NCBI RefSeq assembly: GCF_018446385.1
Contig: NC_055989.1
Span: forward strand, 130,351,004-130,415,003
DNA length: 64,000 nucleotides
From: Zingiber officinale
Lineage: Eukaryota; Streptophyta; Magnoliopsida; Zingiberales; Zingiberaceae
Reading direction: 5' to 3'
The notes beneath the pieces are model-generated. The model saw nothing but the letters and a program-made list of their open reading frames with translations. It was not told the DNA's origin and did not search any database. The translations under genes and the position numbers were made by a program. Shown here one piece after another: positions 1-10,957 of this stretch; the first letter of the stretch is position 1, and each line of letters begins with the position of its first letter.

Positions 1-167
1 ACTGTCTAACTTCAATCGCTAAGACTTTTTTAATTGTCTAATTTCATTCACCAGGACTTTCTATCTGCTTAGCTTCACCCATCAGGACTTTCTAACCACC
101 TGACTTCACTCACCAGGACTTTTAACTGTCTGACTTCACTCACCAGGACTTTCCATTTGTCTGGCTT
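1..167 (-). mobile_element. LTR remnant with short tandem repeats, left part
   Basis: Several imperfect copies of a roughly 35-base unit lie here, each containing a form of 'cttcactcaccaggacttt'. The same unit occurs in the opposite orientation at about 6590-6770 inside another LTR copy, so this is read as part of a retrotransposon LTR on the minus strand. The block continues at 5034 after the CACTA element that split it. It is a worn fossil; no coding part is visible. Confidence 0.55.
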
Positions 168-195
168 CACTACAACAAAAACCCTCATAGACATC
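168..195 (+). repeat. CACTA terminal inverted repeat, left
   Basis: These 28 bases match the reverse complement of 5006-5033 exactly. Subterminal repeats follow from about 220 to 380. Confidence 0.95.
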
Positions 196-710
196 AGTGG
201 AACAACAACGATTTTAAGCAAAAACCGATGTCTTTGAGTATTTTACACCGGTTTTTCCAAAAACCGGTGTCTATGAGCGCAGATTTTAGCTCATAGACAT
301 TGGTTTTTAGGCGATGTCTATGAGCGCCTTTTTTCGTTAATAGACACTGATTTTAACAGCGATTTTTAAAATCCGGTGTTAATGAACCAAAATAAAATAT
401 TTTAATTTTTCCACCAATACTTAGCCAAAATTTGCAACATTTCATTCTTCCCTCCAAACCTAAACATATATCGCGCCGTCCACCGTATACTGTCACGACT
501 CCACCACCACTTTCCTCCTCGCCGCTGGTCGTCCAGCCATCTCTCTCAACCTCATCTCCCTCTTCCCCTTCCTAGATCGAGGCCCCTTCCTCTTCGATCA
601 GGATCAACACACGGCTTTCTGCCTTTTCTAGTTTTCCCACAAATCCGGCCAAACCCTCACACGAATAACCCCCGAGTCCTCAGCTGCCGGAGCATTCAGA
701 GACGTAGAGG

Positions 711-2562
711 ATGGAGATTGTTCGATCACAAATGGAATCGACTCATGCTGCCGCCTCGACAACGTCGGCTAAACTCTCTTTCTACCGCTCTGCGCCTGCG
801 CTAGAGGTCCGGCTGGAAGATTTTGAACTCTACGGCATAGATCGCCTTCGAGGTACCTTGTAAAACCTCATCTTTTCCCATTTCTAGGGTTTGTGGTTCG
901 TTGTATACTCCCTCAAGGTCCGGATGGAAGATTTTGAACTCTACACCATAGATCGCCTCCGAGGTACCTTGCAAAACCTCATCTTTTCCCATTTCTAGGG
1001 TTTGTAGTTCGTTGTATACTCCCTCGAGGTCCGGATGGAAGATTTTGAACTCTACGCCATAGATCGCCTCCGAGGTACCTTGCAAAACCTCATCTTTTCC
1101 CATTTCTAGGGTTTGTGGTTCATTGTATACCTCCCCTTCCTTGATCAACTTCCCTATCCTGTGTCTGTTTGGCTTTGTTGGTAACTTATATTTGATTGTT
1201 TTCATGAAGTCCTGCAGGGTATTTCAGATGGTTTGCCCCGAGGAAAAAGGCCCGAAGAGATGGAGAAATTGGTATTGCGTGTTATTTTGTTTGGATCGCT
1301 CATTTTACTTTTAAATATATGTTTTATTTTGGGAAAAATTAGGTAACTAAACTATGGAGGGCACATATAAGGCATCAAGATCCATCAGAGGTCATGAACA
1401 AAGATATCATTTCACACTTCGTTCTCCGTCTTACATATTGTAGAATGTAGGTTTTGATTTTTATGGTCATGTTTTATTTTGATATCACACTATCTTTCCT
1501 GAGTGTTATCTCCTTCACCTCCTAGGGATGAATTAAGGAAATGGTTTCTTTCCATGGAGACTTCTCTTTTCCGCTATCGATTCTGACTAGAAAGGCCCGA
1601 GTCATAGGTATATTCTGGATACCTTGTATGAGGTTTGGAGCTCTTATCTAATTTCATTTACCAAAATTATGTTCTATTGCTCGTAGAGGTCACTCATGTC
1701 CGAATTTCAGCTACCCTATAAGGCTATTAGTCATGTAGAATTCGAGGTATGCCTGCAAATTTATACACCATATTTTTGATCATATTACAATACTACAAAT
1801 TTTTAGACATCTCTTTCTATCGAGATGCATTTTTCTCATGTTCTTTGGCCATGATTTTATCTAGGATGTCTTTTAGTACTTATAGGAAAATATTTTTTAT
1901 TGCATTGCAGACTGTAAAGGAAAATTTGAACCAAGTTGCGCATTCTATTGGTCAACCGTTGAATGGTATGTCATTACCTACCAGATTTACATTTGTGATG
2001 CTACTAGTAACTAGTAATGGGCAAGATTGAACTTCAATAAGTCATCTTAAAACTCTTGTGATGCAATATATATTTGTCAATTTATCTTCTTATCAAATTC
2101 CAGAGAACTGATTATAAATTGTTTTGTACTGTTTGAAAGTAACACAGATACCAGTTGCTCAATCATTTATAGCTTTTATTGTTATGTCTAGTAATTTGAC
2201 AAATTTTTATTATTTTTTGCAGCTGATACACTCTTTTTTAAGGTACCATTTATCTACTTGTTTTTAGTCTAAACTCTCTTTTTTACTACAACAATGTTTC
2301 CTTAGTTTCTACTGACCTGTGTCTACATGCAGGCACCCTTTGAAGAAGTGCCAGAATTATTTGTTGGCCGCAGGGTTTTCCTACAAAAAGGTTTTGCTTA
2401 TGTTGTGATGCATCAGGTCCATGTTAAATTTATCTTTATACTTTCAAACTCCACAAGATGTGATTATAACTTTATACTTAGTTGGAACTTTTTTTTAGGC
2501 TGTGTCCCTTGTTGCCACTCAATTCCGAAGCAATCTCTCAAAGTGCCTTGTCTTAACCAATA
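711..2562 (+). pseudogene. Captured DNA primase large subunit (PriL/PRIM2) fragment, about 9 exons with introns
   Basis: In order on the plus strand lie segments that match the N-terminal half of the eukaryotic primase large subunit. Exon 1 (711-853) reads MEIVRSQ.. then LEVRLEDFELYGIDRLR. Next come GISDGLPRGKRPEEMEKL (about 1217-1271), HQDPSEVMNKDIISHFVLRL (about 1345-1430), DELRKWFLSMETSLFRYRF (about 1530-1590), EFQLPYKAISHVEFE (about 1702-1746), VKENLNQVAHSIGQPLN (about 1911-1965), ADTLFFK (about 2222-2240), PFEEVPELFVGRRVFLQKG (2333-2415) and VSLVATQFRSNLSKCLVL (about 2500-2562). Most pieces are still bounded by AG and GT, so the capture came from genomic DNA, not from mRNA. The frame is not open throughout: for example a stop follows FRYRF, and the C-terminal iron-sulfur half of the protein is absent. 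Primase function is therefore not expected. Confidence 0.85.
804..1136 (+). repeat. Three tandem copies of a 111-bp unit from captured primase exon 1
   Basis: Units at about 804-914, 915-1025 and 1026-1136 are nearly identical and offset by exactly 111 bases. Each holds the end of primase exon 1 (VRLEDFELYxIDRLR), its splice donor and the start of the next intron. Because 111 is a multiple of three, all three copies also give an open frame on the minus strand, which is a by-product of the repeat. Confidence 0.9.
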
Positions 2563-2589
2563 GGTAATTGTTCATGTAATTGATATTCA

Positions 2590-3640
2590 ACATTGCATTT
2601 CTTAGAATTTTCATTGCGGTCGAGGACAAATAGAGAGTATTTTGAATACATCACTGATGCTAAGTTGGGAGATCCTTCAATTCACTACCAATGCTTCACA
2701 AAATGGATGTCATCAATGGATATTGACGAAACTGATGACAATGAACCACCCTGTATTCGTGGAGATTGTGATAGGATTTGGGTTGACAATGAGAATTTTT
2801 AGTTTGGTAACTTTATTTATGATTTATATATATATATATATATAACTATTTACTTTATTTTGGTAACTTCATGAAGCTAATGATGGTGGACTTCTTGCCA
2901 CTATCATGGCTGCTAGTTTCAAAGGTATTGGTATCATAATCCACTAAATATGCACTATTGTTATTTTCTTGTGAGAAGGTCAATAATTTATCTATCAGGT
3001 GAGCTTAACCGGTTTCAACCTGGAGTGAGAATAGAGATATTTCGGCTTGATGCTTGGTATTTCAAGGAAGATCTATTGATAAACCCTACTAATTACATAG
3101 TGAAAGGGCTTAATCGTAGGTGTTGTCTATCATAAATTATTCTTCGTTGTATGCAGGTTAATTAGAATCTCAACCTCGATACTTTTTTATTTCTGTGCTA
3201 TCTGTGTTCCTTGACATACACCATGGTGTTACAAATCTTTATTGGTCCTTTTTTGTTCACCAATAGGTGTCAGTTTCTCTTGCTAAAACGGACAATTTAA
3301 AAGATCATCGTGATGCACTTGTAGAATTAGTTGCTTCTTCGGAATATGGAATCCTTCATTTGTTTAGTCATCACCAATTACAGGTATTACCCTCCGCATT
3401 CTACGTGAATGAACAAATCATCATAGTTTGAGTTCTACACCGTGAAAATTGATTTGAACTATTCTTGAGTATCACTGCCAGCTCCCCAATAAAACATGCG
3501 ACAAAAGAAATTAACTGGGCATATATTTTTCAAGAATTTTTATTAATTGAAAGGGAATGCTCATTACACGCAATGGAGTACGAAGAAGAGTTGTCTGTCA
3601 TTAATTCTCAACAAGAATGATGGTAATTTTTTGGTAAGCT
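2590..3640 (+). pseudogene. Captured exons of an unidentified gene or genes
   Basis: Several exon-like segments with good peptide texture lie between the primase and helicase pieces. They include KLGDPSIHYQCFTKWM followed by an acidic stretch (about 2640-2800), DGGLLATIMAASFKG (about 2884-2925), FQPGVRIEIFRLDAWYFKED then NYIVKGLNRRCCLS (about 3000-3132), SVSLAKTDNLKDHRDALVEL then GILHLFSHHQLQ (about 3268-3383) and EFLLIERECSLHAMEYEEEL (about 3533-3595). Putative AG and GT borders surround most of them. I do not recognise the source protein. The last two segments look like parts of one protein; the first may come from a different gene. Confidence 0.5.
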
Positions 3641-4037
3641 TTGACTCCCTAGTTATAATGTCTTTCATTATCTATGTTTTAAAATTATGCACATATTTGC
3701 TAGATTTTTACTGGTTTAATTTTTTTTTTGATTGATTGACATTTCTTTGAATTGTTTTTGATGTGTTCAAATCATACGTTGTCCAAGTTATCTTGTTTAA
3801 CTTTATTGCTATTACTTAAATTCAAAATTCTTAGCTGTTTGTGCATAATTAAACAAGTGTTATTCCAATTCCACCCTCTTTTACTCATGTTTCACAAAAA
3901 CATAAAATCTTTAGTCATATCATTATAGTTGGCAGGACTTTCTGATGAGAGGTTGGAAATATCTTTTTTCCATTTTCAAAAAGAAGTACCAAGAATATAT
4001 TCATTGGCACTTCTCAAGTACTGATTAATTAAAAAGG

Positions 4038-4456
4038 ACCTCGGTTAAGAGAGTTGGATCGTGGAGCTGATATCATTGTTGCTACACCAGGATGTTTGAA
4101 TGATATTCTGAATATGAAAAGATTGAACCTCCACAAGTACTGATTAATTAAATTGCAACTATGAGAAAATTTTGTTGCAATAATTTCTGGTTTGGAATAT
4201 ATTAAGTTCCCAGGAATGATAAATCTATCACTATATGATGTGGTTGAGATAAATGATGAATTTGTCTCCTTTTAAGCATTCAAATTAGTCATCTTGTTAC
4301 CTGGTGCTCTTACTACTTTTTCAACTATGATTTTTGGTCTTGGTTTACTAATATATTATTTATGTATTTTTACAGTTTACAAATCTCAAGTACTCCAGAG
4401 TTGAAATTGATGAAGTGTGGTTCGAGTGGGCTGAATGCATGCTAGATTACATTTGA
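4038..4456 (+). pseudogene. Captured DEAD-box RNA helicase fragment
   Basis: Positions 4038-4137 read [19 protein letters not shown], then [16 protein letters not shown]. This is the region before motif II in DEAD-box RNA helicases of the DRH1/RH14/RH46 type, where the family reads ATPGRLNDIL. A second piece at about 4390-4456 (VEIDEVWFEWAECMLDY) looks like a decayed form of the following exon, with the DEAD motif changed to EWAE. Both the TPGR arginine and the DEAD residues are lost, so a working ATPase is excluded. Confidence 0.7.
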
Positions 4457-5005
4457 AGTGCGGATCTACCTTGATGTGTTGTTAAAAGAATGTTCTACCT
4501 TAATGATTCTGATATCTATTAGCTTTTGATGTAAAAAGAATGTTTGTGTATTTTATGGATACTATTGTAAGAAGATTATTTATGTAATTTGTGAATATTT
4601 GTGTATTTTATGGATACTGTTGAATGAAGAATATTTGTGTAACTTGTGAATATTTGTGTATTTTTTTGTTATTGTCGGTTTTTCATTGTTTCGGAAATCA
4701 AATTTGTAAAAAATACCGATATTACATCGGTTTTCCACCGCTGCAAAACCGATGTTATTAACTAATATTACATCGGTCGTATACCGTTGCCAAAACTGGT
4801 GTTATTAACATATAATATTACATCGGTTTTGCACCGTTGATGAAACAGTGTCGTTAACTGATACTACATCGGTTAATAACCGATTCGAACACTGGTGTCA
4901 TTAAGTGATACTACACCGGTTTTAACCCGATGTCTAAAATGACAGACCTTTTACATCGGCTTCATAGACATTGGTCGAAAATATAATAGACACCGGTGGA
5001 AAACC

Positions 5006-5033
5006 GATGTCTATGAGGGTTTTTGTTGTAGTG
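5006..5033 (-). repeat. CACTA terminal inverted repeat, right
   Basis: This is the exact inverted copy of 168-195. Its subterminal repeat field spans about 4680-5005 and is denser than the left one, with repeated 'ttacatcggtttt' and 'accgatgt' motifs. Confidence 0.95.
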
Positions 5034-5208
5034 CTTCACTCACTAGTCACCAGGACTTTCTAATTGTCTGGCTTCACTCACCGAGACTTTCCACACCAAG
5101 TGTCTGGTCAATCTTGACTCACTTGATTTTTCTTCTTCTGCCAACAATCCCGTTGAACTTTCCCTTGCCTAATCTCGAGTTAGACTTTCTCAGTCAAAAT
5201 ATCCGGAC
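5034..5208 (-). mobile_element. LTR remnant, right part after the CACTA insertion
   Basis: This continues the repeat field of 1-167 with two more copies of the 'cttcactcacc..gacttt' unit, then a non-repetitive tail. It is part of the retroelement fossil into which the CACTA element inserted. Confidence 0.5.
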
Positions 5209-6526
5209 TGTTGGTACAATCAACCTCTAGGGTTTCGATGTTTGATAATGTACCTTAGTCTGATCAGTTTAACCAAGGCTTAATTCCAACATGACTTGAT
5301 GTTTGGAAGAGAAAAGTCTAGTCAGGACTAGATGACAAATAAGGGTAAGTATTGGTGCACGTTGCACTAATAATTTAGTCTTGATGTATGATAAATTGAT
5401 TAAAGTTAGATATGTTATTTGTCTAACTACTCTACCAAGTGTGCAGGAGTTGACTGATCTGAAGGACCTAACACCAGGCTGAAATCTAGCTAGGTCTACT
5501 GGCCTGATAGCTGGTGGGAAGTCCAGATAGGTCCGCAGGGCTTGATATCTGGCGGGAAGTCCGATTGGGTCCGCGGGACCTGACAACTAGCCAAAGTCCA
5601 GTTGAGTCAGCGGACCTGACAATTGCGGAAAGACCTGGTGGGTCAGAGGCAAGTCAAGTAACTACAGTTGGTAAGTGAAGGTAAGCAACTAGAGGAGAGA
5701 TCCAGTGAGGATGTGTTCCCCATTGAGGAAACTGTAGGCGTCGATCCAACTTAGATTCATTTGGGAAGCCTAAGTTGAGATCTTAACTATATCCTGGTCT
5801 CGAGGAGACAGGATCTAATTACTACCCTATCTTCTATGTTGTGCTAACTCTATTTTACAGGGTAGATATAACCTTTGATTGCCCGGACTAACCTTTTCTT
5901 ACAGGGAGAAGGCTGCTGAAGAAAAGGACTCCAGGCGCCTGGACTTCGGGCACCCAGAGCTGGTCCGGGCGCTTGGAGTAGGCTGGCCCAGGTGGGTCGT
6001 AGGCTCCCAAGCGATCCGGGCTCCCGGATCTGAAAAATCATCCACAAGCTGACGTGGAATGCGTCAATTGGTCGAGCCACGCGATCCAGACACCTCGAGA
6101 GGTTCCAGGCGCCCGGAATGGACCTATTTAAAGGCCTTTGACTCGTAACATCAGAACAACAATTGTGACAAGTTTTTTTCTTGCTCGGTGCTCCGAAAAA
6201 GCTCCTGTAACGCTGTGAAGCTCCTCCGACAATCGACGACTCGTATTTTCATATTTTCCTTGTTGTCGGTAACCTTGTTTTTTAGTTCTTGTATTTATCA
6301 TGCAACATATTTTTACGAACTATTAGTGGATTGTCCAACAAAAGCACTCGACGAGTGCGAGCCTTGGAGTAGGAGTCGTCGAAGGCTCCGAACTAAGTAA
6401 AACCAGCTTATGTTAGCATTGTTTGTTTCTTCCATTTTCCGCTGCGTAACTTAGTTTTAATTTGAATTTTTCAACAATCGCTATTCAACCCCCCCCCCCC
6501 CTTCTAGTGTTCTTTCAGATCCTACA
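5209..6526 (+). mobile_element. Degenerate LTR copy, Copia SIRE-like
   Basis: The stretch begins TGTTGGTACAATC and ends in a C-run followed by 'cttctagtg..cctaca', giving the TG..CA form. Its layout resembles the better preserved LTR at 38917-40080: a GC-rich middle with 'ggcgcc'-type inverted motifs (about 5930-6110), a TATA-like 'ctatttaaag' near 6122, and a C-rich end. No internal coding region is attached. No matching 5-base duplication is visible, so the ends are approximate. It is a fossil. Confidence 0.5.
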
Positions 6527-7861
6527 GTAAGTCCTAACTGAAGGATAGGCAGGTGAGAAGTCTACTGAGTGACTAGTCATTACTGGAGGTTAAGCAAGGG
6601 AAAGTCCTGGTGAGTGAAGTTAGGTAGTGGAAGTCCTGGTTGATGAAGCCAGACCCCAGTGAGTGAAGCTAAGTACCGGAAGTCCTGGTGAGTGAAGTCG
6701 GGCCCTAGTGAGTGAAGCTAGGTGGTGGAAGTCCTGGTAAGTGAAGCCAAACAATAGAAGTCCTGGTGATGGCGGTCGACTGGACCAGCGAATTATTAAT
6801 AATGCTAACATTGTTTTGTCTTTACCATTTTATATCTATGGTGCTAACTTAGTGTTACAGGCAAGTCTTAGTAGATCAGCTTGGTCAGATACTAAGCAAT
6901 GCTAGAGAAAGTCTAAACAGATCTGAAGGACCAGATGTTTGGCAGGTAAGTAAAGGTAAGTCACTAGAGGAGAGTGACTCGGTGAGGACGCGTCACGGTT
7001 GAGGGACAGTAGACGTCGGCCCAGGTTAGGTCCATTTTGAATCTCTAATCTGAGACCTTGACTAGTTTCTAGTCCTGAGAGGACAGGAGCTAATTACTAC
7101 TTATTATCACTGTGCTAACTTTGTTTTGTAGGTTAGCTGTTTTAGATTTAGACTAACACAACTTGTAGGGCAAAAGGAGCAAAAAGTCTTCGGATAAATA
7201 GTACCTGAAGGCGCCTTCAAGCGTTGGAAGGCGCCTTTGCACTGTTCATTGAAGGCACCTTTCAAAGGATAAATTTTGGACCCCGTCGCAAATAAGGCAC
7301 AGCGAAATCGGGATCAGATTTACTGCATTGAAGGTGCTTTCAATGGCTATAGAAGGTGTCTTCCATGCCCTTTATAAGCCGGTCTCGACTAAGCATCAAT
7401 ACACAACTGATATACGTGCTACTTCTTGCTGTGACTCTGCTACGAAGCTGTTGCTCCCGACTATTGCTCCGAGGACTTTCGATCGCAGTCCGTAGACTGA
7501 CACCAACACACGAGCATTTTTCACATAGATCCCTACATGTCGGTAACGAAGTTATTTCTTTGTACTTAATTACTGAAAAAGGGAAGTATAGCGTGTTATA
7601 CTTCGCCTATCTTCTTTGTACTCGATCCCCTCTTCCGAAGGTACCGGAAGAGGTATTTTAGTGGGTTACCTATTGATAGGTCCGAGGGACCTAGGTCTCG
7701 GAGTAGGAGCCGCCGAAGGCTCCGAACCAAGTAAAATCAACAGTGTTTTATTATGCTCGTTTTCTTAGTTTCCGTTGCATACTCATTTTTTAAAATTCAG
7801 AAAGAACAAGTTTTTAAAATCACGTGATTCATCCCCTTCTTACGTGTGACTCGATCCAACA
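6527..7861 (+). mobile_element. Second degenerate LTR copy, Copia SIRE-like
   Basis: It contains the tandem 'gaagtcctggtgagtgaag' units (about 6600-6770), a 'ggcgcc' inverted-motif section (about 7205-7260), a TATA-like 'ctttataag' near 7370, and an end 'tcgatccaaca' like the end of the LTR at 40080. It is directly adjacent to the previous copy and related to it. Its left limit is uncertain. It is a fossil without coding parts. Confidence 0.5.
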
Positions 7862-8759
7862 CAGTCAACCTTGACCTACTTAACTTTTCATCAACTTTTG
7901 ACGGTCAATCTCCTAGATAGATAATTACACCAGTAATCTTCATATATTATTAAATATCAAAATTAAAATATCAAAACTTAAACTTGAGCTAACTCAAGCT
8001 TAATTAACCTAGTCAATTTTGATCTAAAAGAAGTTACACTAATAATTTTAATTTTTATAGAGATATTAAAATATTATTAAAAGAATTATTTCTAGACTCT
8101 AACGTGAACTCATATTAGGTCTGATGTAAATCATGTTGAGCCTAATATAATTAATATCAAGTCCACTTTAGGATTTAAAATGAAATTTTACTTATTACTT
8201 GAGCAACATGGGAGGAATAGAATGAAAAAAACACATAATTGAATACTAAAATAGTATATTAATTCAAAAAGCTAGTGACTAGCGCATAAGCTATTGTCAT
8301 CCTGTAGCCTGCAGTTTGAATTTCTCTTTAGTTGAAGTAAATATCTTGTTTATGTATCAATTATTATTTTAAAAGTTATAGTCATTCGTAATTTATCTTC
8401 TCTGTATTGATCTTAAAATATATTAGTGGGGACGCTCAAGACAAATATATTATTTTTTATCATAAAAAAATCTAGCGCATCCTTTAACAAATTATTGTTT
8501 ATATCTCGAGTAATAAACTTTAAATGAAAAACATATTTAAGTATCATCCAAAAAACTTAATGATGTAGATAATAGGCTGAATGAATATATTATGTAATTA
8601 AAAAATATCTTATTTTCTATTTTGATTCATTCATCATTTTAAAATTTTAGAATTATTAAAATGTCCTACGGACTGAAATTTAAGGGACGCTGTAACGATT
8701 CTAAAACTCCAAGGGACTTTTGTAAAAAAGAAAATGCTCCTTAAATAAAATGACTTAAT
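7862..8759. other. AT-rich intergenic stretch
   Basis: I see no gene, RNA gene or clear repeat here. It is the upstream region of the gene at 8941. Confidence 0.6.
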
Positions 8760-8798
8760 TAAGTGTCGCTTTCAAGCGGAGATAGAAGAGGACAGCCC

Positions 8799-8840
8799 TT
8801 CTCTCTCCTCTCTCTCTCTCCCCCTCTCTCTCTCTTCCTT
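8799..8840 (+). repeat. CT-rich microsatellite in the probable 5' leader
   Basis: A pyrimidine run of 'tctc' repeats about 100 bases before the start codon at 8941. CT-rich tracts near transcription starts are common in plant genes. Confidence 0.7.
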
Positions 8841-8940
8841 TTCAAGTGTTTTCTGCAGCTGCTGCTTGCTCAAAGATAGCGCGGAAGGCAAGAGCAGAGG
8901 CGGCGAAGCTCTGGTCCGCCCGAGGGTTGTTGCTTGAACC

Positions 8941-10957
8941 ATGGACGGCGTAGCAGGTCGCCTCGGCCGGTCGTCCACGCGCTACGGTCCGACGTCGGTC
9001 TTCAGCGGCCCGGTGCGGCGCTGGAACAAGAAGTGGGTGGCGCTCTCCAATCCTGACCACCGCCGCCGAAGCAGCATCAGCGGCGGCCGCCACTCCTCCC
9101 GTATACTCCTGTACAGGTGGACCCCCGTCGCTGCCCTCGCCAAGGACGACGCGACTCCACCGCCCGAGGAGCCGCCCCGCAGGAAGTTCCGATACGTACC
9201 GGTAACACTCGCGCTCGTCTTCCCCTTTTTCTTTTAGGTTAAAAACGGTTCCTTGAGCATCGTAAATGGCGATCAGGGTTTGTTTCCGCCTAATTTGGTG
9301 AACAAGGGTTTTTAGTTGTTGGTTGCTTCTCTAGGGATTCCGATCGATTTGTTCTTCACAAACGACCTGAGGATCAAAACGCTCTTCTTGAATGAAAAAG
9401 ATGAAATTTAGATTTCCTCCATTCTTTAGCAGTTGAGCTTTCTGTCTTGCATATTGCTCAAAGATAGTGAGGGTGTCTTTAACTTACTTTCCATGATTAG
9501 AATTTAGGGTTTGCAAAGCTTTCTCTGAATACAACAAATTGGATAGTAACGGATTCCATTCTCCATAAAGTCTTGAAAGGAATTTAACTTGAAAGATTAG
9601 TCTCAAGTAGTGATTGATTGTTCATGGGAAGCATCTGTTGTTTTCGCTTCTTGTTGATATGTTGTTCTATCTATTAAGGTGGTCCAATACAAGTCAGAAA
9701 GTAGTGAATGCTTGCACTTTTAAAGATGTCTCTCTTACAACAAAAGTATGTGCACGAGTTACTACTACAGTGTCTTTATGCATATGTTCTTTACAAAGAA
9801 GAATAAGCATATCATAAAATGAGAGATTCGCCAATTATTGTGATGGCGATTTAGAAGGCGAAAGCAACAATTGCCCAGACTATTGTGAGTTGTTGCTAGG
9901 TACTTACAAAATAGGGAGGAGTAGGAATTGGAAACTATCAGCAAAATTCATTCCGACACGAACAAAAATATGCAACCCTTATTATGCTCAAGGAGTTTGG
10001 GGCCAACTTTGTTGCAATGGATACATTGCCGACGACACAAACTCTCGAGGGAGATGTTGCTGATTCACATTCTGTCATTCTGTTTGGGATTGGTGATTTC
10101 TCACTTGTGTTCCAGTTGAATCTTGTTTATCGACACTTCTTGACCTTTGGGATGATATTCAGTTTTATCAAGTTAGCAGTTATTAGGTAATTTGAAGCAA
10201 AAAACTTCCAGTTTATTAATGGAGGTAAAAGAAAGAAAACAGAGTAAAATGATTTTGTGCTTCAATTTTCAGGTGAATATCATTGGTAGCAAGTGTATCA
10301 ACTCTAAGTAATATGCGATATTCAATAATTCAAATTATATTTTCAAGTTTCATCAGTTGGTGACTAATGTTTTATCAACTTACAGATTTCTGTCACCAGG
10401 GAGCGAAAAGAAGAGTCTTTGCCAAAATCCAACAGCAGCCCTAAACTTAACATAACCGAAGGATTCCCTCGCAAAACCCAGATAGATCCTTTCGACACAA
10501 ATCCTGACATGAACAATGTCTCTGCAGAAATAAAGGTGATGATTCAATTTTCATCTGGTGTTCTGGTGTATTTTTCTCAGCAAAATGTTTGCTAGGTCCT
10601 CGAGACTTAAATACTCAGGTTATTTACTTTGTTATGGCACTTGTAGTGATGGTTGTTGCCTTTTCGATTGTAGATTTTTATGTTCTTACAAAAAGTATTC
10701 CACTCCAGGTCTCAAGCAAAGATCAAACATTCTCAGGATTAGGAAATGGTGCTGATCTGGACTTGAGTTTGGGTTTGCGAGCTCCGGATGGTGATCATGA
10801 GGATGAATCCAAAACAACCAGACGAGGCGAAGGCTACACTAAATCAGTGAGAGCGGCGAGTTCTACTCGGGACACAGAAATGAAGGTAACAAAATCAGTA
10901 GCACAAAACAAGTTGAAGAGGAAGGCCATAAGCCCTGACCTCGAAATGGCAGTGTAA
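8941..10957 (+). CDS. Unknown plant protein, 219 aa, with EAR-like LxLxL motif
   Basis: Three coding exons keep one frame: 8941-9201, 10386-10535 and 10709-10957, joined by GT-AG introns of 1184 and 173 bases. The protein begins MDGVAGRLGRSSTRYGP, then has a basic VRRWNKKWV segment (about residues 25-33), a region ending in RRKFRYVP (about 80-87), and a Ser/Lys-rich tail. Residues 154-160 are LDLSLGL, which fits the LxLxL form of the EAR repression motif; a basic cluster (KLKRK) near the C-terminus could serve nuclear import. I do not recognise a named family and assign no function; a nuclear co-regulator role is only a guess from these motifs. The first ATG after the CT-rich leader was chosen as start. 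The middle exon rests on frame and splice sites only. Confidence 0.7.

Larger units (their letters stand above)
168..5033 (+). mobile_element. Non-autonomous CACTA (En/Spm) transposon carrying host gene pieces
   Basis: The element starts CACTACAACAAAAACCC and ends with the exact inverted complement; the terminal repeats are 28 bp and identical. It is flanked on both sides by the 3-base duplication CTT (165-167 and 5034-5036), the normal target-site size for CACTA elements. Both ends carry many subterminal copies of short 'ccgatgt' and 'accggtgtctatgag' motifs in both orientations, which in this family are binding sites for the TnpA-type protein. No transposase (TNP2 or TnpA) is recognisable inside. 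Instead the interior holds fragments of DNA primase large subunit, an unidentified gene and a DEAD-box RNA helicase. Perfect terminal repeats and target duplication suggest a fairly recent insertion, which would need a transposase supplied in trans. Confidence 0.93.

Noticed and set aside
1-167. Regularly spaced short repeats that resemble a small CRISPR array
   Set aside because: The units are imperfect, the spacers are not unique, and the same units occur inside LTR copies at 6590-6770; the sequence is a plant nuclear genome.
801-1205. 134-codon repetitive open frame on the minus strand
   Set aside because: It is a by-product of three 111-base copies of captured primase exon 1 read on the wrong strand.
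2590-3640. Assignment of the unidentified captured exons to the HOS1 E3 ligase
   Set aside because: The HOS1 sequence I can recall does not contain these segments, so no name is given.
6489-6502. Long C homopolymer
   Set aside because: A C-run also occurs near the end of the LTR at 40049; it is a feature of this LTR type and prone to sequencing error.
9984-10190. 68-codon open frame within intron 1 of the unknown gene
   Set aside because: No family resemblance and no splice sites that would join it in frame; most likely intron sequence.
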